Part shown: positions 11,937 through 23,184 of the stretch, piece after piece
Position numbering within the stretch: position 1 is the stretch's first letter
Layout of the letters: every line of letters starts with the position of its first letter
Assembly (NCBI RefSeq): GCF_026210795.1
Contig: NC_089440.1
Location: forward strand, 372,001 to 436,000
DNA length: 64,000 bases
Direction of reading: 5' to 3'
Source of the DNA: Rhizophagus irregularis
Taxonomy: Eukaryota > Glomeromycota > Glomeromycetes > Glomerales > Glomeraceae
Made by a program: the position numbers and the translations under genes
The notes under the pieces: generated by a model
Told to the model about the DNA's origin: nothing
The model's database searches: none
What the model saw: only the letters and a program-made list of their open reading frames with translations

Positions 11937-13852
11937 TTATTTTCTTTTTTCAAAAATAATTCCAGCATCGCTTGGACGTTTTACTGGACCAAATATGTTT
12001 GGTCCCTCAATTTTACCACTTTCAGTACGTAAATTATATTTTAATATAATATTATGTAAAAAGAATTTAATTTCGTTTACAGCAAGTTGTCTTCCAGGAC
12101 ATCTAAATAATTTAACGATAATTAGGTTATTTTATATTTGCAAAAGATATTTTTTTTTTAAAAAAAACAAAATTAAATTAAATGATACGTACGCGTGTTT
12201 ACCACCTCCAAATATAACAAAGTTTTTACCGATTTTTGAAGCCGAAGCATTCGTATCTACATGTCTGAATGGTTCAAATGATTTTGGATTTGGTCCTTGT
12301 AAAGATTCATCTAGGTAAACATCATTCACATAAAGAAAGACTGGACGATTTTTTGGTACTTGTAATCCATTAGAGAACGTATAATCTTTTAATGCAATAT
12401 GTGGAATTGTTGCAAAACCATCAGATAATCTTAAAGACTCTCTAACAAAACTGTCTAATTTTTCCATATTATTAAGTGCTTCAAATGGAAGTAAACCATT
12501 TTCATCTGCTACTTTTTGAACTTCCAATTGTTCTTCATATAATTCTTGTACATATTCAGGTCGAGATGCTAAATTCATAATAGCATGTGTACAACTATTT
12601 GATGTCGTATGAATCGATACGAAAATAAATAAACATAATTTATCTGATATTTCTTCATAATTAATATTATTAGGATCAAAACTTTCTTCTTCCATAATAT
12701 CTTGAATGAAATCATCAGGACGTTTCCAAGAATTTCCATATTTTTCTTTCTCTTGTAACCGTTTAGTAATTTGATTTTTAAGGTGTTTAATAAGTACCTT
12801 TCGATGTTTAACTGCTGGATTATATAATTCTAAACTTAACAAAATATGTTTGACGAAATATTGAAGTCCTGGATAGATAAAATCAAGAAACGGTGGAATT
12901 CTCATAATTTTTACTGCATCAGTCGTAAATTCTGAAAATGTACTTATAACATCATCATATTGTGATTCCTCCTTTATAAAAGAAATATATATAAAAAAAT
13001 GTAAATTTATAAAATTTTTCCAAAATAAAAAAATATATATATTAAATTATAAATATACTTACTTCACCAACAAACATATTTGCAATTGGATTAGCAATAA
13101 TTCTAGTCATTAAAGGATATATATTTCTAATAACTTTTGGTTCATCACAATCACCGATATATCTTTGAGTGGCCAAATTGAGACATTTTTGCATACGTCC
13201 AGTATAAAATTTTAGTTTATTTATGATAGATTCTTTAAGTACTTTTGTCGAATTTGTAAATTTAATTAAACTTTTAAGCAATGAAGCTAATGGTAAAAAT
13301 TTTTCGAATGCTCGTCCAAAATCAAATGAATCATCTCTTGTTAACACTTCTTGTATATGTTCTTTTCCTATAAGATCGTAAAAGAAATTTATTAATTCGA
13401 TTATAAAAATTTGTTTGTTTTATCGTTGATTTATCATAAAATGACATATATCTTACCAACAAATGTATTTACTTCACCCCAAATATATAAACTGAAAATA
13501 TCACCGTACTAATACAATAATTGAAAAGTTAATTAACGTTAATTAAATTTTTTGACGCCAAAAAATTCGTAAGTTTACAGAATTTAACAAACCTCTTTTC
13601 TACATTGTTTAAGGAGTCCTTCACTATTGGTCACAAAATCATAAGTATGTCCAATAATTGGATATTTATAACGAACGAGTGGTGGCATATCCTAAAAATA
13701 TATATATATATATAAAATAAATAAAATAAATTAAAATAAAAAATAAAAATAAAATTCGATAATTTTTATCATACCAATTTTGGATCACGCATACGCTTCA
13801 AAACGTAAAGCGTTACCAATAGTACAGATCCTAAAATAATCGTTTGATACAT
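11937..13852 (-). CDS. Cytochrome P450 (intact copy)
   Basis: The six exons are 13852-13775, 13691-13593, 13508-13457, 13367-13063, 12971-12193 and 12102-11937. All five introns are GT-AG (83-91 bp), and the product is 492 residues. Residues 1-26 form an N-terminal membrane anchor ('IILGSVLLVTLYVLK') followed by 'PPLVRYKYPIIGHTYDF'. The I helix reads 'VSIHTTSNSCTH'. The K helix has the E-x-x-R pair in 'ESLRLSDG', and 'FEPFRH' follows. The haem loop 'FGGGKHACPGR' has the Cys ligand and is split by the last intron. P450s are haem mono-oxygenases, usually tethered to the ER; the substrate cannot be told. The HTTS-type I helix recalls fungal CYPs related to ent-kaurene oxidases. A broken paralogue lies 20 kb away in the same orientation. 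Confidence 0.93.
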
Positions 13853-13853
13853 T

Positions 13854-16799
13854 TTTTTTCTTTTTTTTTTAAAAAAAAAGATATTTAGGAAGAGTTTAAT
13901 TTTTTTTTTAACAAAAATGATACACGCTTTTATATATATCTGATGTTGAATTTTATCATCAAATGACGCAGTAATTTCTCATTGCTAAATGAGAATCTAA
14001 AAATAACGCCAAGTAAATAAGTAAAGTTTTTTTGTTTGTAAATATAAGGAATAATTAATGTTTCAGCATATTGATTCACCAACTCCTAAATACGGAAAAT
14101 TCTTTCTATATTTGGATATTTCAGGCCGAAATTTATCCGTTATTAATCACGTGAATATATAAGAAGTTACATTTTATTATATTATAACCTAATTCGAATA
14201 GTTTTATTTCCCAAATCCGGTAAGTAAAAATTACTGCGAAATTTGCGGACCGCATGATTTTGATCCAATAACATTCAGTTATCCACTATTTGAATATGTA
14301 TTAGAGTATATAAATATAGGAAAAAACTCGAGACAATGGGGTGTATCATCTACCATCAACAACCTATAACATGATAACCGCTTATTATTATGCTATTTTT
14401 AGCATTTAATAAGCATTTAATTATTATCAAATCTTTTATTACCTTTTTATGTACAATAAATTTATTTTTTAAAATAATAAATACAATAAACTATGCGTTT
14501 ATTAAATGCTAAATGTTATATCACAAATGTTAAATAAGCGGTAAATTTTGCGCAGATTTGTCTAAAGTATCATAAAAGTTTTATTATTGGAGATTTTTTG
14601 ACGATCACGGTTGTCTTGCTTCATTAGTCATTACGTAGTTCGAAAATTATGCGCACGTCTACACAGTACAATTTCTAGTATAATTTAATTTATTACGAGT
14701 ACCTCGTGAATCAAATAATATAGTCGCTCCTGTTCAACAGCTCATAAAAATTTTTACATAAAATAATAAAAAGTTATAGTTCGAAAAATGTATTCGCAAC
14801 TGGTTAATTCTACTATATCCGACAAAGAGATAAAATGAGAGAATTTACCTTTTAATATTACTAAACGTGAATATTTTATTATAAATATATTATAACCGGG
14901 ATTATCAGACAATCTTGTTGGCATAAACGTATGCAATTGCACCATCGGTGGTTTCAGTGAAACTAGATAAATCTATTGTACTATATTCCATACAATTTCT
15001 AGTCATACCTTTCGGGATCTATGTCTCAATGAGTATATAATATTTACACCATAATCTCGTATACTTTTGTATAATTTTATTCTATCTTAAAAAAAATTTT
15101 TTTATTTTTATTTCTATAAAGTTATTTGATTCTATCTTAAAAATGTGTATAGTTTTAATTTATCTCATTACATTGAATTATTTTCTGACTATGTGTTAAA
15201 TATTTTCGTAAAAATATTATTCCTTATTACAACAATGACTATTTCCTGTTCCATAATTTAATTTTTTTGTTCCAGTGATTGAATTTTTCCTTGTAACGAG
15301 TTTATAATAGAGTTCGTTGTATTCTTATTTAAAAAAAGTAACGCCTTCTTGTTTCAATTCTCTTCCAACGAGTTAATTTTTGAAAAGAACGGCTTTGGAA
15401 TGAATATCTGTTGACACTTGACATATTAGAGAAATTAGTCGTGTCAGATGCAAGGATTGTTGATGATTGAGAGCGTTCGCTTGGAATATTATTTGTCATT
15501 TGATCAATTAATAAGAGTATAATTAAAGATTACAGAAAATATTTACTTTAATATACTCATGTGCACAAAAATCGTCTTTACCACAGTCTCTTCTTCTATT
15601 TAAATCCTACCAGAGAAAAACAACTCTAATATTATACACCCGAGAGATTCTTTGGTAAAAGCTTCAACATCTATATTAGGTACTACTAATATATAAAATA
15701 TATTAGCCTTTAACATTAAAATATTTTGTAACTTCATTTTCATATCCGTACTAAGGATTCAATCTTATGAAAAAGGAAAATATAAAATAAATTACATTTG
15801 CACTTTTAAGCTTCATACAAAGATTTCAAATGTACCCTGTAAAAATTTGGTAATAAATCTAGAAATATGTATATATAATTACCTAAAAAAAGAGATACCT
15901 AAAGAAAGAAAGTTCATTGCTTTAAAGATTTTTAGATTTTTAAAAGATACTAAAGATAATGAAAGAAATAATTTCCAGATTAATGGATTTGTATATATAA
16001 TAAACGCGTGATTAAAGCCCTACTTTGACTTGACTCTTAGACTAATTCGATTAATAAAAAACATCAAAAATGCTTTTTAATAGAAACGACATTAGAAATC
16101 TAACTTTTTTTAGAAAAAAAGCTTTTAAGGTCGATTTTAGCCAAAAAAAAAATCGATCGGAATTATCTATCCATTCTATCCATTAAATTATCCGCAAATC
16201 AAATACTTTAAAATCGCTTTTCTTAACCATTACAAAAACATGTGATATCGATTAAGCTTTTTCCCTAAAAAATGTCAAAGAATGACGTACATTTAACACT
16301 GGAAAAATGGGTGGTACAAAAAAAATTTTGGGCTCATTTTTGACTGTTCACTAATAAATTTAGGGACTTAAATAAAATTTGTGACTAAAATACTGTCAAA
16401 TATTTATTTAATTTGACATGACGGGCGAGGCATTTCATAAATCCGCCGTGATGAGTTTTACTTAATTAAAATTTAAAAAAAATGCATGTTAACGTTATAT
16501 TAACTTAACGTTAACGTTAACTTTTTGTTCATTTCTTAACGTTAAATTAACCATCCACCACCCACAAGCCACAAAGGCCACAATACCAAAGATCTTTTTT
16601 ACTTTTTAATTAATAATTATTAATAAATAATAAAAAAAAAATATCAAAAGAAATTACCATAGAATTATTTCATAAAACAATTTGATCGGTAAATTTATAT
16701 TGTAACAAGATTACCAGGTTGAGCTGGTGGTTTTAATTTTAATCTGTCCTCATGTTTCTAATTTTGACCTCCACGATTCTCTTTATGTAGTAGTTGGTG
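13854..16799. other. Gene-free stretch upstream of the P450
   Basis: The first 440 bp or so resemble the upstream region of the second P450 (to about 34860), so they belong to the duplicated locus. A MITE-like inverted repeat lies at 14376-14543. The rest is AT-rich, with TTAACG-type repeats near 16490-16550. No gene was seen. Confidence 0.55.
14376..14543. mobile_element. MITE-like inverted repeat, 168 bp
   Basis: TAACCGCTTATT at the left mirrors AATAAGCGGTA at the right. Inner AGCATTTAATAA / TTATTAAATGCT words also pair. There is no coding content. The flanks do not show a clear duplication. Confidence 0.45.
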
Positions 16800-17569
16800 G
16801 GTTCTGGAAGTAGAAGCTGATCATGCTTGATGTTTATCTTAAGACTTTTGGTAAGACTTTTGCTGCCCCGCATCGCCAACGGTTTTGAGACATTATGAAG
16901 GTATCACGTGCTTGATATTTTTTATCTGTACGTGCTTTGATGTTTTTATCTGTACGTGCTTGATGGTTTTATCCGACCATGCTTGACATTTTTATCCGTC
17001 CGTGCTTTATGTTTTTATCTGATGTTTTTGTCCAACTGTGTTTGATTTAATCCAACTATACTCGATAATTTTATCTTTGTCAAAAATTAGTTTCTTTGTC
17101 AGCACAGGGTTGATATTTTGTCGGTCACATGTTTTTAAGTTTAGCGTAGTTTTAAAAAAATTTTTTTGTTTGATAGAATTTCTTTGGGAGTTTTTTTTAA
17201 TAGGTGAAAGTATATTTTGACGGAGAATTTTATTAGAGAATTTTTTCTTAATAGGGGGATTGTTTTGATAGAGAATTTCGGTAAAGATTTTTTTTTCTAA
17301 TAGGAGAGGAATTTTTTTTTTGATATAGAAATTCTTTTTAAAATTTTTTTAATAGGTAAGAATCTTTGAATTTTTTTAATAGGGAAAATGTGTTTTTTTA
17401 TGGAAGATTTTCGTTAGAAATTTTCTTTAATCGGGGATATTTTTTTGATTGAGATTTTCATTAGAGAATTGTTGGTTGAAAAGTTTTTTGGCTTGAAATT
17501 TTTTTTTTAATAAAGAATTTCATTAGAGATTTTTTTTTTATAAAAAATTGATTCATCTTATTTCCCATC

Positions 17570-17890
17570 ACTTCTTTTCATATCGGAATGTCGATCATTT
17601 TGGCCAAAATTAACGTCTCCCATCACTCCTTTTCATCTCCCATCACTTCTTTTCGTCTTCCATCACTCCTCTTCATCTTCCCATCATTTCTTCGTCTCCC
17701 ATCACTCCCCTTCGTCTCTCATCACTCCTTTGCATCTCCCATCAATTCTTTTCGTCTCCCATCACTCCTTTTATCTCTCATCATGTCCTATTTCTCCTTT
17801 TGTTTCCTATCACTTCTCATTACTATTTTTTACTCCCTTTTATCTTCTATTACTTTCCATTACTCCATTGTTATTTCATTTTTTTTATTA
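17570..17890. repeat. Pyrimidine-rich minisatellite
   Basis: About fourteen degenerate copies of a roughly 20-bp word, 'tctcccatcactccttttcg'. An ORF runs through it (17588-17920), but its Ser/Phe/Leu repetition only reflects the repeat, so I do not call a gene. Confidence 0.75.
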
Positions 17891-18384
17891 GCATCTTTCC
17901 CCTTGATCATTGTAATTTAATTATCTTTTATTTGTAATTATTGTTTCTTTTATTTGTACACTTCAATAAAGTGATTTTTTTCTTTAAAATCGTAAATGTG
18001 TGACTTGAATTTTGATATTTGCAAATAAAATTTCATTAAATAAGATTATTTTGAATAAATATGTTTACAAAAATTTTTTTATAAAATATCTTTTGAAATA
18101 ATAACCGATCAAAAATTAGATACATCAAAGTAGGTGTTTAAAAAGCCAATTATTTAATATTATTAATGATAAAAAGAAAAAACACTTCAAACAAATTTCT
18201 GTTATATACTTTTTTAAAATTTAAAAACTTTTTATGTAAATTTGTAAAAAAATTTTTATGAAATTAAAAAAATATTAAAACTAAAAAAAAAAATGTTAAA
18301 AATTAAAGTTAAAAATGGAATCAAGAAAAACCAAACTAAAGAAAATTATTAAATAAAGTAAGATAAATTTTTTTAAAAAAAATA

Positions 18385-18573
18385 CAGTCAGACCTCCATA
18401 ATTGCACACCCCTTGGGACCATATGCATAATTTTCAAATAGTGCATTTAAAGAGGGTGTGCATTTATAGAGGTAAAATAATTAGAGATCATAGTATAAGC
18501 TTGGGACCGAACTAGAGGGTGCATTTAGGGAGTGGGTGCAATTATGGAGAGTGCAATTATAGAGGTCTGACTG
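18385..18573. mobile_element. Tc1/mariner-type MITE, 189 bp
   Basis: The termini CAGTCAGACCTC and GAGGTCTGACTG are exact inverts and are flanked by TA on both sides (18383-18384 and 18574-18575), the target duplication typical of Tc1/mariner/pogo. Repeated 'gcatttatagagg' words fill the interior. It is non-autonomous and lies in the loop of the fold-back element. Confidence 0.85.
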
Positions 18574-20064
18574 TACCATAAAAATAAATTCTAGAAATTT
18601 GAAATTATTAAAATGAAACAAATAAAAAAAAAAAAAAAATACTAATGATTAATTTTTATTTTATTACTTTGTAGGCGAGCCATCTTGAGCTTTTTTGAGC
18701 CGGCATCAAGCCAATTTATTAAGTATGGCTCGGCTTGCAAGCTGGCTCGGCTCAGTATATAAAATTTGCTTAATTTACTATGCTATTTAGGATTCTATCA
18801 TAGTTTTTTTTTAATTTTATCTTAATCTTATTTATGTTATTAAATATTTTAGTCTCTAATGAAATTCTTTATTAAAAAAAATAAATTTCAAGCCAAAATT
18901 CTCAATACTCTTATTAAAAATAAACTGTTTTCAATAAAATTTTCTATTGAGACTTCTAACAAAATTCTCCATCAAAAAAATAAAAAACTTTTCAACCAAC
19001 AATTCTCTAATGAATTCTCAATCAAAAAAAATATCCCCGATTAAGAAAAATTTCTAACGAAAATCTTCCATAAAAAAACACATTTTCCCTATTAAAAAAA
19101 AAAATTCAAAGATTCTTACCTATTAAAAAAAATTCTCAAAAGAATTTCTATATCAAAAAAAAAATTCCTCTCCTATTAAAAAAAAAATCTTTGCCGAAAT
19201 TCTCCTAATAAAATTCTCCGTCAAAAAATACTTTCACCTATTAAAAAAACTTTTCAAAAGAAATTCTTTATCAAGGAAAACTCCCTCCTATTAAAAAAAA
19301 AATTCTTACCTCATTTGTTAAAAAAATATCTGACAAAATTATTTTTATCAAAAAAAATCAAAAATTCTCCAAAGAATTTTCTGCAAAAAAAAAAATTCTC
19401 AATGAATTCTCTATCAAAAAAAAAATCCTGTTAAAAAAAATTGTTCCAACAAATTAGGTATATGTCCAAAAAAAAAATCTTATTGGAGAATTTTTTTTTA
19501 ATAAGATTTTTTTTTTAATAATATTTTTTTTTAATGAAATTTAAATTTTTTAACGAAATTATCCATCGAAAAAAAAAACTCAGAAATGTCTCTATTAATA
19601 AAAAAATTCTCTAACGAAATTTTTTATCAAAAAAGTCTTTTATTAAAAAAAAAATTCCAAAAGAATTTTATCAAAAAAAGCCTTTGCCTATATTAAAAAT
19701 AAACATTCTCTACAAAATTTGTTTTATAAAAAAAAAGCCAATAAAATAAAAAAAAATTCTTCGTGTAAAAACTATGCTAAACTTAAAAAACATGATTGAC
19801 AAAATATCATCCCTGTGCTGATATCATCCCTGTGCTGACAAAGAAACTAATTTTGACAATAAAGTTGGACAAAAACATCAAGTACAGATAGATAAAACCT
19901 CAAGCATGGACAGATAAAATACCAAGCACGAAAAGATAAAAACATCAAGCATCATGTACAGATAAAACATCAAGCATGTACAGATAAACATCAGCACAAT
20001 GTCTGATAATTTTGTCGAGGAATTACTTGTGAAGTTATAATTATTTGAACCTGATAAGCATGAT

Positions 20065-20451
20065 TAGAGATGGCAACGGTCGGTCATGGTCAGTCATCGG
20101 TCGGTCATAACTGGTCAAGAACCTTTGACTGACCGACCGACCATTTGACTGACCGGTCTGACCGACCGGTTAACCGACCATTTGACCGACTGGTTAACCG
20201 ATCCTGAAAACGTTTGCGAAATGTAATTTAATTGAAATACTTAATAAAAAACATTTTTGCAACGTTTTCTATTAAAATAATTAAAAAAACATTTGCGAAA
20301 CATTTTTTTTATTAAATTACATTTCGCAAACATTTTCAGGATCGGTCGAATGGTCGGTCAAACGGTCGGTCAGAGGTCTTTGACCGACCGATATCGGTCA
20401 CGGTCATGACCAGTCATAACCGGTTAATGACCATGACCGTTGCCATCCCTA
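20065..20451. mobile_element. hAT-type MITE, copy 1 (387 bp)
   Basis: The ends read TAGAGATGGCAACGGTC and GACCGTTGCCATCCCTA. The 8-bp target duplication AGCATGAT is at 20057-20064 and 20452-20459, as expected for hAT transposition. The subterminal parts are arrays of GACCGACCG/CGGTCGGTC words, and the centre has GTTTGCGAAA-type repeats. It is the same family as 24733-25130. Confidence 0.92.
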
Positions 20452-20674
20452 AGCATGATCGACAAACAAGTTACTTGGTTTTATTTATTAAAGGATCAAC
20501 ATTTTATCAAAATTCGTAATTTCATATGATTGTACACCATGAAAGATCGTACAATGCTACAATGACTAAAAAAAATGTGGTGTAACTGACACAAATATAT
20601 AAATGTTAATTTGTGCAAATACTAAGCATTCTTTATCCCGTACGAAACAATTTAGTTCAAACTTTTGTTAAAAA

Positions 20675-22132
20675 ATGCCTTTCGAATGTCCTCAAGATGT
20701 TGCCAATGATTATGAGAGTTTACTTACTAATACTAATATAGTAGATTATGATGTTATTATTTATGCTGGTAATAACAATAGAGAAATTTATGCACACTCA
20801 TTTGTATTACGTACAAGGTCTCAATATTTTCGTACAGAATTCTCTAATGGATCGTTTAATAGGGAGAATGGAAATTTTATTTTTAATTTACCTAATATTA
20901 CCCCTCAATTATTTAATATGATTTTAAGGTATAGTAAAAGTTACTTGTACATGGATATCATACAAAATGCTAATAATTTGCTTGCTAAATTTCAGATTTA
21001 TTTATTGCGGAAAGATTGATTTGGATCAATTACTAGCTGGATCTGATATTTTAAATCTTTTGATAGCAGTAAATGAGATTAATATTCAAAGATTAATCGA
21101 CTATATTCAGGAATATTTGATTAAAAATAAAGATGATTATGTACAACAAAATTCTATTGAAATTCTTGAAAAGATTCATCAAAATAATGCTTTTATAGTT
21201 TTACAGAATATTTGCATCAAGAAAATTTGTGAAGATCCTCAAAGATTACTTAATTCAAGTAATTTTAACAGTTTAAGTACATCTTTATTGGCGTTACTAT
21301 TTAACAGGGACGATTTACCGCTAGACGAAATTGTTATCTGGGATAATTTGATTAGATGGTGTCGGGCTCAACATTCTAGCATTCCACAAGATCCTACACA
21401 ATGGAATAATGACAATATCACAAATATGGAGAGAACTATTCATAGATTTATTCCATTGATAAGGTTTTGTCATATTTCTCCGGAAAATTTTGCTACCAGA
21501 GTATTTCCATTTAGAGAAATATTACCAAATAATTTAGTTAATAATATGATTCAATTTAACATGACTAAAAATCAGCAATTCAATAATGATAGGCGACCTC
21601 CTAGATGTTACATTGATTCTGTTATAATTGACCGAAATCACATTGCAGTTTTTGCAAATTGGATTTATAGGAAAGATAATTCTGTGGATACATTCCTTAT
21701 AGGTTTAATCTTTTATATAGAGCCAGCAGGGATGGTAACGAATGTGCAGTATTTCATGAAAAATGTGGTAATGGTGCTACTATTGTTATTGTAAAAGTTC
21801 TAGGTTCGGAACAAATAGTTGGAGGATATAACCCACTTAGTTGGCATCCAAATGCGAGTGTAGAATGGAAATCTACTCGCGATAGCTTTTTGTTCTCATT
21901 TGCAAATAGAAATAACCTTGACAGTGCAAAAGTTGGTTATAGTAATGGTGATGCATATTCTATAGGTCGTAATTCTGATGGTATTCATGGTCCAATATTT
22001 GGTAGGGGTATTGATTTAAATCTTTATAAAAATGTTTGGTATAGCGATAAATCAGTATCTTATCCTAAAATAGATATACCAAAAAAGTTTATTGCAGATG
22101 ACTATGAAGTTTTTCAAGTCATCAAAAAATAA
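20675..22132 (+). pseudogene. BTB-BACK-TLDc gene 3, one frameshift
   Basis: Exon 1 is 20675-20928 and the intron is 20929-20995 (67 bp, GT-AG). Exon 2 starts at 20996 with 'FIYCGKIDLDQL'. BTB ('YDVIIYAGN', 'RTRSQYFRTEF') and BACK ('LFNRDDLPLDEIVIWDNLI') are intact. Near 21690 the frame moves by one base. The original frame runs on to a stop at 21794, while the TLDc domain ('LLYRASRDG', 'VGGYNPLSW', 'DYEVFQVIKK') continues in the other frame to 22132 without further breaks. A single lost base explains it. This is either a young pseudogene or a sequencing error. It is the most divergent of the five paralogues. Confidence 0.85.
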
Positions 22133-22658
22133 CTATTTAACATTCAATGCATGTAGTAAAAAAAAAAAATATTAAATTATCTAAGGAATAAACTGTATTT
22201 TATTTATACTATTTGATTAAGTCATTTTCTTTATCATTATTAATTTTACGTTATATCTGTTAAATGATTAAAAATAAATCCTTTTTTTTTAAATAATTCT
22301 AAATTTCTAATTCCAAATTATTATTTATTAAAAGAAATATTATAATTTATTTCAACAATCTGATAAATAGTCATCAATCTAATGCTTGTAATCATTTTTA
22401 TAAAGTGATAATTTGAAAATTTTTCTTCATACTTACTTATTATTAGGAATAATTTAGTGTTTCGTCAAATCATCAATACTCTCTCTTAATTTTTTATCTC
22501 TAATACAATTTCTTACCTAAAATCTCAAAGATTTCAATGATCTTCTCAAGGCAAATAATATTTATATCATTTTTCCTATAATAATTATATGAATACTTAC
22601 TAAACAATTCATATATGGTGAATTTCTTCCAGGCTATTCATGTATTTTATCTGGTTTA
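22133..22658. other. Gene-free stretch
   Basis: AT-rich 3' flank of the BTB-TLDc gene, with no recognised feature. Confidence 0.5.
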
Positions 22659-23018
22659 CACAGTGAAATTCGATAATCCGGATCACGTGAACATTAACCA
22701 ATAAAATTTAAGTAACATGATGTTGTGAATCTTAACTTTGGCCAGAATTATAAAAATCTTAATTCCGGCTGAAGTTATGTATTACTTATATCTTCAATTA
22801 AAAATATTTTATATTCATTTTCATGAACTCTGCGACTTAAAACTAAGATGAAAAAATTAAATTATAGCGTATATTAGTTTTATTAGTATGAATTTTTTGA
22901 AGATTCAGTATAATAGTAGATTTTCAGTATATTAAAATTTTTTCGCTATACCGGATATTCCGATAAACCGGATATTTTTAGTGGAACCGATAGATCCGGT
23001 TTATTGAATTTCGCTGTG
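22659..23018. mobile_element. Tc1/mariner-type MITE, 360 bp
   Basis: CACAGTGAAATTCGATAA at the left mirrors TTATTGAATTTCGCTGTG at the right, with two mismatches. TA flanks both ends (22657-22658 and 23019-23020). The GGAT/ATCC blocks just inside also pair. It carries the 49-bp palindromic repeat, so it was itself a target. It is non-autonomous. Confidence 0.75.
22731..22779. repeat. 49-bp palindromic repeat, family copy B
   Basis: This is the inverse of the copy at 11369-11417 with a few substitutions, and it sits inside the mariner-type MITE. Confidence 0.6.
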
Positions 23019-23184
23019 TACATTCTAGTTATATAAAATTTGTTTGTCATATAAATGGTGCAATGCTTGTACTTGTGATCAATGCTTCTATATTATTTTC
23101 ATATAATAAAGGGTGTTTAATAAGAAAAAAAGAAAAAAGATATTTACTTTATCTTTTTCAATTAGGGAGAATTTTGATATAGCA

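Larger units (their letters stand above)
16880..20000. mobile_element. Large fold-back element (about 1-kb arms)
   Basis: The arm from about 16880 to 17560 is inverted at about 18850-20000. Matching landmarks include AAATTAGTTTCTTTGTCAGC (17091) against its complement at about 19840, the AGGAGAGGAATT words (17304 and 19160), and tandem copies of a 22-bp 'cgtgcttgatgtttttatct' word in both outer arms. The loop (17560-18850) holds a pyrimidine-rich minisatellite and a nested mariner-type MITE. No transposase ORF is present. Ends and target duplication are not resolved, so coordinates are approximate. Confidence 0.7.

Noticed and set aside
11914-12318. Plus-strand ORF over the P450
   Set aside because: Shadow of the minus-strand P450 exons, which carry the haem and ExxR motifs.
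17570-17890. Possible CRISPR-like array
   Set aside because: Repeats are degenerate and contiguous without spacers, and the genome is eukaryotic.
17588-17920. 110-residue Ser/Phe/Leu-rich ORF
   Set aside because: It is a read-through of a 20-bp pyrimidine minisatellite.
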